From: an uncultured Lachnospiraceae bacterium
GTDB lineage: Bacteria > Bacillota > Clostridia > Lachnospirales > Lachnospiraceae
Assembly (NCBI GenBank): GCA_910577275.1
Contig: CAJTMW010000013.1
Location: 60,874-124,873, forward strand
Reading direction: 5' to 3'
Length of the DNA: 64,000 nt
Of this stretch, positions 17,117 through 26,813 are shown in pieces. A model generated the notes under the pieces. That model did not search any database. It saw only the letters and a list, made by a program, of their open reading frames with translations, and was not told the origin of the DNA. The translations under genes and the position numbers were made by a program. Numbering within the stretch: position 1 is the first letter of the stretch; every line of letters starts with the position of its first letter.

Positions 17117-18577
17117 ATGAAAAGAAAATTTGTAGCAGGATTACTGACAGCGATTACAGCAGCGTCCATGATATTGGGCGGGTGCGGAAAGTCGGAAGAA
17201 GGAGCAAATGGCAGCACGGCTGCAATAAACGAGGCGGACAGTGATGAACAGACAGCTTCCGCAGGAGATGAAGAAAGCGGCCCGGCCGTCGGGGACGAAC
17301 AGGAGCAGGTAACTATTAAATTCACTTATTGGGGAAGCGGGGATGAAAAGAAAGCCATAGAAGAAGCGGTTGAGAAATTCATGGAAACCTATCCGAATAT
17401 CACAGTGGATTTAATGCACATTCCAAACGAGGATTTCCTGACAAAGTTAAACGCCATGATTGCAGCGGGAGAAGCGCCTGACGTAAGCTATTCCGCGTCA
17501 TGGAAATGCCAGATGGGAGAGGACGGCCTTATTTACAATTTTTTTGACCTTTTAGACGATATGGGGCTGGAAAAGGAGGATTATATTTCTACATGCTGGT
17601 GGAACTGGTCGCCTGATGAGTCAGCCGGGCCGGTGCAGGCTAACATTACCACGAATCTGATGTATAATGCGGATTGCTTTACGGACGCCGGGATAGCGCT
17701 TCCGCCTACTAAAGTGGAGGAGGCATGGTCATGGGAAGAATTTGTCGATGTGGCACAGCTGCTTACGATAGATACCACGGGAAGGAATGCAAAAGACCCT
17801 GAGTTTGACGCAAATAATATTCAGCAATACGGTATTATGTTTGGAACAGACTGGAATGTGTACATGCCTTTCGTGCTGTCGGCAGGAGGAGGCTATTTGA
17901 ATGAAACCATGGACGGGCTTGGATTAAATGAAGATGCGGCGGCACAGGCAATACAGAATTTTGCCGATTTGATTAATGTGTATCATGTATCGCCTACGGC
18001 TGTACAGAAAAACGCAATGCCCAGCGCGGCGACTGCACTGGCGTCGAAGCAGACGGCGATGTATATCGATGGAAGCTGGAATCATCTTGACTTAATGAAC
18101 TCAGGATGTAACTGGGGAGTGGGAGTGCTTCCGATAAGCGAAAACTACACCACTTTCTTTGACGGCGGTTCTCTGATTATTTTTAAGAGCACCCAGCACC
18201 TTGACGCGGCGGAAAAGCTGTATTTATGGCTGACAAATCCGGAAAGCGCCGAGAGAATCACAGAGCTTTACAGGACATTATGGCTGCCGGTACAGACAGA
18301 ATATTATACGGACGAGGCAAAAATGGAATTCTGGGCTTCCGAGGAGCTTCCGGCAAGACCGGCAGGCTTTAAGGACGCCATTGTGAAGGCAACTTATGAA
18401 AATTCAGTAATTGCAACAGAAATTGATGTGAAAAATTTTAATGAGATAAATACTCTTGTACAGTCGGCGCTGGAACAGGTATGGTCGGGAAAGAAGACGG
18501 CGCAGGAGGCTATGACAGAGGTAAAGGGACAGACCGATTCACTGGTTGACGGTACTTATTCAGGAAATCGTTCCTGA
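17117..18577 (+). CDS. Carbohydrate ABC transporter solute-binding lipoprotein
   Basis: Family 1 extracellular solute-binding protein (MalE/UgpB-like), 486 residues, which captures an oligosaccharide for the two permeases downstream. The signal peptide ends in the lipobox LGGC (C23), followed by an acidic Ser/Glu-rich linker to about residue 65. The mature domain starts with TIKFTYWGSGDEKKAIEEAV, typical of this fold. The RBS AAGGAGG is about 11 bases upstream. A TATAAT at 17076-17081 in the 225-bp divergent gap is a likely -10 box, though no good -35 is seen. No ATPase gene is in this operon, so a shared MsmK/UgpC-type ATPase elsewhere is expected. The specific sugar is not known. Confidence 0.9.
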   Translation: MKRKFVAGLLTAITAASMILGGCGKSEEGANGSTAAINEADSDEQTASAGDEESGPAVGDEQEQVTIKFTYWGSGDEKKAIEEAVEKFMETYPNITVDLMHIPNEDFLTKLNAMIAAGEAPDVSYSASWKCQMGEDGLIYNFFDLLDDMGLEKEDYISTCWWNWSPDESAGPVQANITTNLMYNADCFTDAGIALPPTKVEEAWSWEEFVDVAQLLTIDTTGRNAKDPEFDANNIQQYGIMFGTDWNVYMPFVLSAGGGYLNETMDGLGLNEDAAAQAIQNFADLINVYHVSPTAVQKNAMPSAATALASKQTAMYIDGSWNHLDLMNSGCNWGVGVLPISENYTTFFDGGSLIIFKSTQHLDAAEKLYLWLTNPESAERITELYRTLWLPVQTEYYTDEAKMEFWASEELPARPAGFKDAIVKATYENSVIATEIDVKNFNEINTLVQSALEQVWSGKKTAQEAMTEVKGQTDSLVDGTYSGNRS

Positions 18578-18680
18578 GAAATCAGGCTGCCGTACCGGAA
18601 AGGAAGCTTCCGGGCGGCAGCCGGAAAATTATACGATTTACAACGGAAATCAAAGAAACGGTGTGGAAATGAGGGAAATT

Positions 18681-19595
18681 ATGCAGGAAAAGGTAAAGTG
18701 GAAATTGACAAAGAGAGAGAAAAGAGAAAATCTGTGGGGCTTTCTTTTCAGCCTGCCGTGTATACTCGGGTTTTTAATATTTGCCCTTGCACCTATGGTG
18801 GTCAGTCTTGTGCTCAGCTTTATGGATTATAATTTTACAAGAGGAGGAGAATTTATCGGACTGGCCAATTACGGAAGATTATTTAGCGGGAGGGACCCGT
18901 ATTTTTATAAATCGCTGCTGGTAACAGTTATCTATGTGGCAATGTCCGTCCCGACGGCAATTATATTTTCTTTTTTTATTGCAATGCTGTTAAATACGGA
19001 CGTTAAGGGGAAGGGATTTTTCCGTACGGTTTTCTACCTTCCCACGGTAGTTCCCGTGGTGGCGATGTCGGCTATCTGGATGTGGATTTTCAATCCCGAT
19101 ATGGGACTTGCAAATAATATATTGAAATCCATGCATCTGCCTGTAAGCACCTGGCTGTCGGGAGAAAGCTCGGTTATTCCAACGCTGGTATTTATCAATC
19201 TGTGGACGACAGGCTCTACAATGGTAATCTTTTTAGCCGGGATTCAGGATGTGCCGCGAGAACTTCTGGAAGCGGTGGAGATAGACGGGGGCGGCTTTTG
19301 GGCCAAGCTGCGGCATGTGACGATTCCCATGATGACTCCCACGATTTTTTATAATGTGGTGATGGGAATCATTAACGGGCTGCAGATATTTACACAGTCC
19401 TATGTAATGACCCAGGGCGGCCCTAATAATTCCAGTCTGTTTTATGTATATTATCTGTATCGTGAGGCTTTTGAATTTGGAAGGATGGGAAATGCCTGTG
19501 CGGTTGCCTGGGTGCTGTTTGTCATCATTATGATATTGACGGCGGTTATATTCAAGTCATCCGACCAGTGGGTATATTACGGGGGTGAACAGTGA
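18681..19595 (+). CDS. Carbohydrate ABC transporter permease (MalF/UgpA type)
   Basis: Six-segment inner permease of the MalF/UgpA/LacF class, 304 residues. A membrane segment near residue 20 (FSLPCILGFLIFALAPMVV) is followed by the rest of the typical topology. The cytoplasmic EAA loop that docks the ATPase is EAVEIDGGGFWAKLRHVTIP. The start is chosen at ATG 18681, five bases after GAGGG; an in-frame ATG at 18669 is possible because the Shine-Dalgarno overlaps it. The stop overlaps the second permease start by one base (TGATG), so the two are coupled. Confidence 0.9.
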   Translation: MQEKVKWKLTKREKRENLWGFLFSLPCILGFLIFALAPMVVSLVLSFMDYNFTRGGEFIGLANYGRLFSGRDPYFYKSLLVTVIYVAMSVPTAIIFSFFIAMLLNTDVKGKGFFRTVFYLPTVVPVVAMSAIWMWIFNPDMGLANNILKSMHLPVSTWLSGESSVIPTLVFINLWTTGSTMVIFLAGIQDVPRELLEAVEIDGGGFWAKLRHVTIPMMTPTIFYNVVMGIINGLQIFTQSYVMTQGGPNNSSLFYVYYLYREAFEFGRMGNACAVAWVLFVIIMILTAVIFKSSDQWVYYGGEQ

Positions 19596-20431
19596 TGGAA
19601 AAGAAAAAGAATGCAATCCGCAGGATTCTGATATACGCGGTACTGATATCGGGAACATTGTTCTGCCTTGTTCCGCTTTACTGGATGGTGAGAAGCTCTC
19701 TTATGACAACAGTGGAGGTATTTATGATGCCGCCAAGATGGATTCCGTCAAAGTTTATGTGGGAAAATTATGCGGAGGTTTTTGATACCCTGCCTTTTAC
19801 CAGATATTTTCGAAATTCCTTCATTATTACGGGCGGGTGCGTGGCGGGAACCATGCTCACAAGCTCGCTGTGCGCTTATGGACTGGCAAGGGTAAAGTGG
19901 AAAGGAAGAAATATTGTGTTTGCCTGCATCATCAGCAGTATGATGCTTCCCTTTGCGGTAACGCTGATTCCCACTTTCCTCATGTGGAGAGGAATCGGCA
20001 TCACAGACAGCTTTGTTCCGCTGATAGCTCCGGCATGGTTCGGCGGCGGCGCTTTTTACATATTTCTGTTGAGGCAGTTTTACATGGGAATTCCAAGGGA
20101 TTTTGACGAGGCGGCCTATCTTGACGGGGCATCCCATATCCAGATTTTTTCGAAAATCATTATGCCGATTACCCGTCCGGCGCTTGCTGTGGTAGGAATG
20201 TTTGCATTTTTAAACTCGTGGAATGACTTTTTAGGGCCGCTGGTTTATCTGAATTCGGAAAAGAAGTATACGGTGGCTTTGGGGCTGCAGCTTTTTACCG
20301 GTTCTTACAGAGGGGAATGGAACCTGATGATGGGAGCGGCCTGTCTGGTACTGATTCCGGTAATTATTGTATTTGCTTTCGGGCAGAGATATCTGATTGA
20401 GGGCATTACAATGTCCGGCGTGAAAGGGTAG
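19595..20431 (+). CDS. Carbohydrate ABC transporter permease (MalG/UgpE type)
   Basis: Second permease of the sugar importer, 278 residues, MalG/UgpE class. It has an N-terminal segment IYAVLISGTLFCLVPLYWMV and the EAA loop EAAYLDGASHIQIFSKIIMP, both characteristic. The start is ATG 19595, overlapping the previous stop; GGGGGTGA serves as RBS. It is followed after 16 bp by the large glycosidase-like gene, so transport and breakdown of the same glycan are probably linked. Confidence 0.9.
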   Translation: MEKKKNAIRRILIYAVLISGTLFCLVPLYWMVRSSLMTTVEVFMMPPRWIPSKFMWENYAEVFDTLPFTRYFRNSFIITGGCVAGTMLTSSLCAYGLARVKWKGRNIVFACIISSMMLPFAVTLIPTFLMWRGIGITDSFVPLIAPAWFGGGAFYIFLLRQFYMGIPRDFDEAAYLDGASHIQIFSKIIMPITRPALAVVGMFAFLNSWNDFLGPLVYLNSEKKYTVALGLQLFTGSYRGEWNLMMGAACLVLIPVIIVFAFGQRYLIEGITMSGVKG

Positions 20432-20447
20432 GAAAGGGAGGAATATC

Positions 20448-23318
20448 ATGCATCTTAGAGGAAATATTGGTTACCATACATGGGAGGAATTTTGGGAGAA
20501 GGGGTATCGTTCTCCTTATTTTAAGGCGGAATATGACGAGACTTCGGAAAAGACAGACTGGTCATTAAGCGAAAGGCAGCTTTTTACTCAGTCAAACGGG
20601 AGAACTCTGATTGGACAGGATACTATGGGAAGGCTGCATTTTGCCTGCACGCCCCATGAGCGGATTTATGCGGTTCCCTCCGGCGGGCCGGATGTGGGGG
20701 GACAGTTTAAAGGCCATATCGGGCAGTATTATCAAAACGATACGGCATTGTTTCTTGGGAAAATGAAATATGAGCTGGAAATGGATAACGGGCTTTTACT
20801 GAATATGACGAATCAAAAGTCCGAGACGCAATATGTGGATTATTTCCTGCCGGTGACTTTTACAGAACATTCCGGTCTTGAGACGAAGGTATTCTCCTTT
20901 GCGCCGGTGCTTGAGAAGGAAGCGCAGGCAATTTCCTCCATTCATCCCCTCCCGGGTCCGGCAGGCGTTTTCTTCTGCGCGGAGGTAAAGAATACGTCGG
21001 GGTGTACCTTAAAAGGTAAATTAAGATTGTCCTTCGACAGGAAATTTGTGAACCAGTTTGAGCATTACGGCAAACGGTTCGAGGACTATGCGGTAAATCC
21101 TTACAGGACACAATGGGAGCAGAAGCTTCTTGTAATGTGGCACCCGGAAGCCTGCGCGGCAATTCAGCTTTTAGAAGCCGTGACGGAGGGGGAGGCATCG
21201 AATCCCTTTATTTATGTGCCCTTTGAGCTTAAGGAAGGGGAAAGCCGGCTGTTTGCGACGATTCTTGCCCTTACGCCGGAAAGAAAGGATATTCATGCCA
21301 ACCTGGGAATTTTGTATCAGCATACGCCTCTTGAATGGCTGAATGTTACGTCGTCTTTCTGGAAGGAAAGGCTGGGAAGCATGCGTACAGAAATACGGGA
21401 GGATAAGGAAGCAGGCGAAAAATATGCCGATATGCATATCCGTTTTGTTCTGGATAATTTTAATTGCCTCTCCTTTGATGAGTATGGAAATCTGCTGACA
21501 AACTGGCAGGGAGCGCCCTCCCATTCCTTATCGAGATTGTGGGGAATCGACATCGAGCCTGATGTGGTGAGCGTTATGTATGCCGTCCCGGAGGCAGGGC
21601 CGAAGGCGATGGAATATCTGGCAAAAAGAAATGTGCCCAGATACAGTCTGTATACGGACCACAGTATGTTTTTCTATATTGCATTTCTTGTGATAGCGGG
21701 CAAATATCTGGAAATGACAGGCGATGCGGATTATTTCAGAAATCATAGGGAGATAAGCGATAAAGCAGAAGAAATCTATCAGGGAATGCTAGAGCATAAG
21801 CATCAGGAAAAGGCGCTGTTCAGCAGCAGATATGCCAGCGATTTGATTGTCTTTAAAAAATATGATTACGGCGCTAATGTCCAGTGCTTTTATGCGTTAA
21901 AAGCTTTCCGGCAGATAAGAAAGGCGCTGGGAAAGAACACAGAGGAGGTTGACAGGCTTCTGGAGAGAATGCCCTCCGATATGAAAGAATGTATGGAGGC
22001 GGAAGGCCCCTTTGGCAGACAGATTACAGGGGGATGCAGTCTGGGCGAAAATCAAAATGAGAGATTTTATATTCCTGAGGAGCTGTACTATTATGGCGGC
22101 GAGGACACGGCAACAGTGCGTGCGCCCTTATACGGCCTTTATGAGTTCAGTTATGAGCCCTATGTAAACCTTCACCGTTTTGCCCGCTCTATGTTTATTA
22201 CCAATTACGACCCGGAATTCCAGACGCTGAGGGAGCTTCATTTTGGAATGAACCCTTCGGCCACAGGCTGTATTTTAAGGCTTGGGGGAAGCTATACCAG
22301 AAAAGAAATGCTGGATACGCTGGGGATTCTCTACGAGCGCCTTGACGAGACCGGCTCTCTGTTCTGGTGGCCGAGGGCGGATAACAAAAAAAGATGCCTG
22401 ACCAGATGCAGTCAGGGACAGGGCGCATGGGTGCAGCAGAGTATGGAACAGTGGTTTGGTCTGCATATGGACGGCGTGGAGAAAACCCTTACAATCAAAC
22501 CTCAGGGAGCGCTTTCTTCCTATGAATTATCCGGTGTCCGTCTGGGAAGATTCTGCTTTGACATTCAATATGAGGAGAAGCATGGGGAAACCATTTTCAG
22601 GGTAAGAAACCGTAATGAGGAAGAGTTAAAGCTGACTCTGGGCATCCGTTCCTACGGAGCGGCGGCGGAAGGGGAGATTACCTGTGACATGGTAAGGCTT
22701 ACCCCTGGCGAAATCATAGAAAAGCAGTATCAGACAAAAGAGTATCAGACACAGGAGACGGACATTGTCAGAAAGGAATGCGAACTGCTTTCGGAAGAAA
22801 GGGAGATTTTTGCTCCTTATGGCATTGTTATGCCGAAGCTTTATTTTGGGAGCTGTAATATATTCCTCCTGCGGTTTGTGATTTCCCATATTGAGGAGGA
22901 GGAATGGAGAGACGTCCGTATAGAGCTTACGGCACCGGAGGGATGGAAAGCGGCGGAAAAGGGCTTTTATCATTGGGATTACCAGCCGGTATTTGTGGGA
23001 CGGAAGGCTGTTTGCAAAATAGGCAGCCTGTCAGGAAAAAAGCATGGAGTCGGCGGATTTTATGTCATGCTGCCGGATGAATTAACGGGAGATGAAAAAA
23101 GCGTCATGCTGTCAGAGCATCCATTCCCGCAGACGCAAGGTGAAGGAATGAGGAATGTCAGTCTGTATGTGGAGGGACCGGATGAAAGGGAGAGATTAGT
23201 GATAAGAGCCTGCCTTACGGTGAACGGAAAGCTGAGAAAAACGCTGGACATTCCGGTAATAATACTGAACAAAGGGGCTTATATACGGCAGTATGATATA
23301 ATGTATCATGGGATGTAA
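20448..23318 (+). CDS. Large glycosidase/phosphorylase-like protein, family uncertain
   Basis: A 956-residue protein without a signal peptide, so probably cytoplasmic, with no family I can name. The layout suggests an N-terminal beta-sandwich (about 1-300) followed by an (alpha/alpha)6-type catalytic region (about 320-700), as in GH94/GH95/GH63-like enzymes and related phosphorylases. Within this region are LTNWQGAPSHSLSRLWGIDI, YSLYTDHSMFFYIAF and LDETGSLFWWPRADN, which carry acidic and aromatic residues of the kind that line such active sites. A C-terminal part (about 700-956) looks beta-rich. It lies between the sugar permeases and the regulator pair, so it likely degrades the imported oligosaccharide. 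RBS AGGGAGGA is good. Whether it is a hydrolase or phosphorylase, and its sugar, cannot be judged from sequence alone. Confidence 0.6.
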   Translation: MHLRGNIGYHTWEEFWEKGYRSPYFKAEYDETSEKTDWSLSERQLFTQSNGRTLIGQDTMGRLHFACTPHERIYAVPSGGPDVGGQFKGHIGQYYQNDTALFLGKMKYELEMDNGLLLNMTNQKSETQYVDYFLPVTFTEHSGLETKVFSFAPVLEKEAQAISSIHPLPGPAGVFFCAEVKNTSGCTLKGKLRLSFDRKFVNQFEHYGKRFEDYAVNPYRTQWEQKLLVMWHPEACAAIQLLEAVTEGEASNPFIYVPFELKEGESRLFATILALTPERKDIHANLGILYQHTPLEWLNVTSSFWKERLGSMRTEIREDKEAGEKYADMHIRFVLDNFNCLSFDEYGNLLTNWQGAPSHSLSRLWGIDIEPDVVSVMYAVPEAGPKAMEYLAKRNVPRYSLYTDHSMFFYIAFLVIAGKYLEMTGDADYFRNHREISDKAEEIYQGMLEHKHQEKALFSSRYASDLIVFKKYDYGANVQCFYALKAFRQIRKALGKNTEEVDRLLERMPSDMKECMEAEGPFGRQITGGCSLGENQNERFYIPEELYYYGGEDTATVRAPLYGLYEFSYEPYVNLHRFARSMFITNYDPEFQTLRELHFGMNPSATGCILRLGGSYTRKEMLDTLGILYERLDETGSLFWWPRADNKKRCLTRCSQGQGAWVQQSMEQWFGLHMDGVEKTLTIKPQGALSSYELSGVRLGRFCFDIQYEEKHGETIFRVRNRNEEELKLTLGIRSYGAAAEGEITCDMVRLTPGEIIEKQYQTKEYQTQETDIVRKECELLSEEREIFAPYGIVMPKLYFGSCNIFLLRFVISHIEEEEWRDVRIELTAPEGWKAAEKGFYHWDYQPVFVGRKAVCKIGSLSGKKHGVGGFYVMLPDELTGDEKSVMLSEHPFPQTQGEGMRNVSLYVEGPDERERLVIRACLTVNGKLRKTLDIPVIILNKGAYIRQYDIMYHGM

Positions 23319-23359
23319 GGCATAGATGAGAATAATCAGGTAAAAAATGGTGAGAGAAT

Positions 23360-24919
23360 ATGTACAATGTACTGGTGGTAGATGATGAAAAAATACACCG
23401 GAAGGGAATTCTTTCTTTGCTGGAGGAATTCTGCCCGGAGGATATGCTGTGGGAAGCCGCGGACGGCACGGAAGCATTGGAAATTATGCGGAATATGCCC
23501 TGTGAGATTGTCATAAGCGATATACGGATGGCAAAGATGGACGGATTGTCTCTTTTGCGGGAAGTAAAAAATATCAGGCCCGAGGTATCTTTTATCATCG
23601 TCAGCGGATATGCGGATTTTGCCTACGCCAGAGAAGCGATTGCATTTCAGGCATCCGCTTATCTGCTGAAACCGGTAGACCGGACAGAATTGGAAAAAAC
23701 CATAATTGAGGTGAAGCGGAAGTATCGGGGCGACGAGGAAACGAAATACAAGGTCAGCAGTATGGAAGAGAGGCTTAAGGAAACGGTTCCGATATATATG
23801 GAATGGCTTCTGAACCAGTATATTACCGGTGCGGGCGTCCGGCCCAGGGAGCAGCTTGACAGTTTCCTGCCGATGAAGCAGAGCGGCTTTATGATATTGA
23901 CTAAAATAAAAAAGGAAGGCAGGCTGGAAGAAAAGGAGCGGCGTGAAATCGGCTATGTGATAAAAAAATCTCTGGAGCCTTCTTCCGCCATTACCTTTTC
24001 TGTCAATCAACTGCACAATACCCTGGCGACGCTTGTTCTGGGGGATGAAAGACCCGGGGAAAGGAAGCTCAGGAATATTGCATATTTGCTGGAAGCGGAA
24101 AACAATACGGCGGCAGATAAGATTTATTTCGCAGTCAGCCTGATTCACGAGAATATGAGTGTAAAAGGAGTGGAGACATTTTCGGAAGCTGCCTGCGCTT
24201 TAAAATATTCCTTTTATGAGGACAGGCATATTCTGTGGGCGGAAAGCTATCTGGAAAACGCAAGGGAGGAAACGGCCTGGAATATGGACGAACTCATAAA
24301 TGCCATCCGACAGGGGGAGACGGAGCTTGCGGAAAAGCTGTATGAGGAGCTTCTGGAAAAAGGAGCTTTAGGACATCAGATTGCACCGGAAATTATGAAA
24401 AGGAAGGTAGTGTTTCTTTTTTTCAGAATTTTGAGAACGCTGGAACCGTTTTTGGAGAAAGAAACAATTCCCATGCTGAATGAAAAGGACAGCCGGATAA
24501 TGGAAGCGGAGTGGTATGGCAGTTTGTTGTCGGAAGGCAGACTTTTGCTGTTTAAGATTGGCAGAAGCATGGAAAAGCAAAGGTTGTCAGGACAGATAAA
24601 TCCCATGCAGAAATGCAAGGATTATCTTGAAAAGAATTACAGGGAGGAGATAAGCCTTGAAACGGTTGCGGGCGAGCTGCATTTTAATCCGTCTTACTTA
24701 AGCACGCTGTTTAAGCAGAGCTTCGGAACCTCCTTTTCAGAGTATTTAAGCGCTGTAAGAATGCAAAAGGCGCTGGATTTACTGATTCATTCCGATTGCA
24801 GGGTAAAGCAGATTGCAGGTATGGTCGGGTATAGGGATTCTAATTATTTTATCCGTTCTTTTAAGAAAAAGTATGGAGTGACACCGGATGAATTCCGTAA
24901 AAGAGGAACTAATATATGA
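23360..24919 (+). CDS. YesN-type response regulator with AraC DNA-binding domain
   Basis: Response regulator, 519 residues. The receiver domain (1-120) has the acidic pair D8-D9, phospho-acceptor D54 in VISDIRM, S82 in IVSGY and K104 in LLKPVD, all conserved. A middle linker of about 290 residues is followed by a C-terminal AraC/XylS double helix-turn-helix (about 415-515), with typical HFNPSYLSTLFKQSFGTSF and VGYRDSNYFIRSFKKKYG motifs. It overlaps the kinase gene by 4 bp (ATGA). Such pairs in Firmicutes activate nearby sugar ABC operons, here presumably the upstream importer and the glycosidase-like gene. Confidence 0.92.
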   Translation: MYNVLVVDDEKIHRKGILSLLEEFCPEDMLWEAADGTEALEIMRNMPCEIVISDIRMAKMDGLSLLREVKNIRPEVSFIIVSGYADFAYAREAIAFQASAYLLKPVDRTELEKTIIEVKRKYRGDEETKYKVSSMEERLKETVPIYMEWLLNQYITGAGVRPREQLDSFLPMKQSGFMILTKIKKEGRLEEKERREIGYVIKKSLEPSSAITFSVNQLHNTLATLVLGDERPGERKLRNIAYLLEAENNTAADKIYFAVSLIHENMSVKGVETFSEAACALKYSFYEDRHILWAESYLENAREETAWNMDELINAIRQGETELAEKLYEELLEKGALGHQIAPEIMKRKVVFLFFRILRTLEPFLEKETIPMLNEKDSRIMEAEWYGSLLSEGRLLLFKIGRSMEKQRLSGQINPMQKCKDYLEKNYREEISLETVAGELHFNPSYLSTLFKQSFGTSFSEYLSAVRMQKALDLLIHSDCRVKQIAGMVGYRDSNYFIRSFKKKYGVTPDEFRKRGTNI

Positions 24920-26775
24920 GAAAAGTTTATAAGCGGTGGAAATATGCCAGGTTCAGAACCTGGCTCATTGTATTTTTCCTGATGTTTTCCATTATTCCTC
25001 TGGGAGTTTTGGGAATCATAGTTTTTCAATTGGCGAAAGCGGAGCTGACGAAGCAGGCACAGGAGCATTTCTGGCAGAATGCCAAAAACACCAGCGCGCT
25101 TTTGGATAATGAGCTGGATTATATAGAAGAATTTTCTCTGAAAATGAACGCGGACAGCCGCCTGTATGATATTTTCCGGGAACTTGATACAAAAAACGGC
25201 ATACAGCTTGAGGAGGCCAGCCGGCAGATTACCCGAATTCTGCTGAATTACCTGCCATGGAACAATTCCGTTTATTCCACACACCTTGTAACTTCTTATT
25301 ACCGTTTTGGGGAGGAGGAGAAAAACTTTTATCCCAAAAACAGCTTTGTGGAATCCAAAATGCTGAAGCAGGCGAGGGAAGCAGACGGAAAGCTGGTGTG
25401 GATACCCACCTATAATTATATGGAAATGTTTCGTATAAGCGGGATTAATGAAAATAATCTGGAATATAAGAGATTATTTTCCGCTGTGCGAAAGCTGAAT
25501 CCCAGTCATATCGCTTCGGGAAGAATTCTTCATCTGGATTCTGATGTGGAGCGTCCTTATCTGGTGATTAACTTTACGGAAGAAAATCTGAGAAATATGC
25601 TCAGAGAGTCTGTCAGGAAAGAAAATGAAGCGGAGTATTATGTGGTGACGGAACAGGGGGAGATGGTATGCAGCTCCGGTGCGGAGGCAGGCGGGGAACC
25701 TGCCGGCATCACGGTGAAGGATATCGGTATCGACAAAGAATCCGACTGTATCAGAAGAAAAATTAAAGGAGAGGATTATATTATTGCCTATGCCAGAAGC
25801 GAAGTGACAGGGTGGTACGTGGTGGCGTCTCTTCCGGTGAAAATTCTGACAGAAAAGATTGCGGATAATCTCATGAGGGTAATTCTGGCGTTGATACTTC
25901 TGATGACGGTATTATCCATTGGAATCTCTTTTTTCATTTCAAAAAAGCTTGATAAGAAGATTTACAAGCCGCTAAATATGATAGAAAGCGTGGGAGCCGG
26001 TAATTTCAATACGGTAATACATTATCATCCGATGGATGAGTTTGCTTTCTTTTACCAGAAATTAAACGAAATGAACCAAAATCTGAAAAATCTGGTTCAT
26101 GAAAATTTTGAGGTAAAACTCCGGAAACGGGATACGGAAATTATGGCGCTTAATATTCAGATGAATCCGCATTTCCTGTATAATTCGTTGAATATTATAA
26201 ACTGGGCGTGCCTTAGAGGAGATAACGAAAAGGCAAGCGGTATGCTTTTGGATTTATCCAGAATGCTGAGGTATACCAGCCGAAGCAGAGAGCTGATGGT
26301 AATCCTGCAGGAAGATTTGGACTGGCTTAAAAGATATCTGGGTATTATGGAAAAGCGGTATGAAAAGAGATTCAAGGCTCTTATCAGCATTCCAGAGGTT
26401 TTGGAAAAGCTTCAGGTTCCCAAGCTTTTTTTACAGCCTTTCGTGGAGAATGCAATTATACATGCGTTTGAGGAATATCAGGAAGACGGGGAAATACGGA
26501 TATCGGCCGAGGAGGAAAACGAGGATATTGTCTTTTGCGTGGAGGATAACGGCTGCGGTATCCCACAGGGGAAAATATCAGAGATTTTCAGCGGGAAAAA
26601 TAATTCCATAGGAATTCAAAATACGGATAAGAGGCTTCGGATGATTTACGGAGAAAAATACGGGGTTTCCATAAGCTCTCAGGTCGGGGAGGGGACTACG
26701 GTATTTATCAGAGTTCCCGACAGCAGGAAAAACATACAGGAACCACCTTGTCATTTTCAAAATAAATCATTATAA
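24916..26775 (+). CDS. YesM/LytS-type sensor histidine kinase
   Basis: Membrane sensor kinase, 619 residues. TM1 (about 15-38) and TM2 (about 319-341) bound an extracellular sensing domain of the Cache type; HAMP follows (342-395). The His_kinase box QMNPHFLYNSLNIINW carries the phosphorylated H419, and an HATPase_c domain follows with VENAIIHAF (N box), EDNGCGIPQG (G1) and GEGTTVFIRVP. It overlaps the regulator gene by four bases and probably signals the extracellular presence of the sugar. The last bases contain the -35 and -10 of the signal peptidase promoter. Confidence 0.93.
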   Translation: MRKVYKRWKYARFRTWLIVFFLMFSIIPLGVLGIIVFQLAKAELTKQAQEHFWQNAKNTSALLDNELDYIEEFSLKMNADSRLYDIFRELDTKNGIQLEEASRQITRILLNYLPWNNSVYSTHLVTSYYRFGEEEKNFYPKNSFVESKMLKQAREADGKLVWIPTYNYMEMFRISGINENNLEYKRLFSAVRKLNPSHIASGRILHLDSDVERPYLVINFTEENLRNMLRESVRKENEAEYYVVTEQGEMVCSSGAEAGGEPAGITVKDIGIDKESDCIRRKIKGEDYIIAYARSEVTGWYVVASLPVKILTEKIADNLMRVILALILLMTVLSIGISFFISKKLDKKIYKPLNMIESVGAGNFNTVIHYHPMDEFAFFYQKLNEMNQNLKNLVHENFEVKLRKRDTEIMALNIQMNPHFLYNSLNIINWACLRGDNEKASGMLLDLSRMLRYTSRSRELMVILQEDLDWLKRYLGIMEKRYEKRFKALISIPEVLEKLQVPKLFLQPFVENAIIHAFEEYQEDGEIRISAEEENEDIVFCVEDNGCGIPQGKISEIFSGKNNSIGIQNTDKRLRMIYGEKYGVSISSQVGEGTTVFIRVPDSRKNIQEPPCHFQNKSL

Positions 26776-26776
26776 T
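26748..26776 (+). promoter_or_regulatory. Probable promoter of the signal peptidase gene
   Basis: TTGTCA (26748-26753), 17-bp spacer, TATAAT (26771-26776). It overlaps the 3' end of the sensor kinase gene and lies 37 bp upstream of the signal peptidase ATG. Confidence 0.65.
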
Positions 26777-26813
26777 AATACCTGTTGGAAATAATAATAA
26801 AGAAGGAGTCCGT

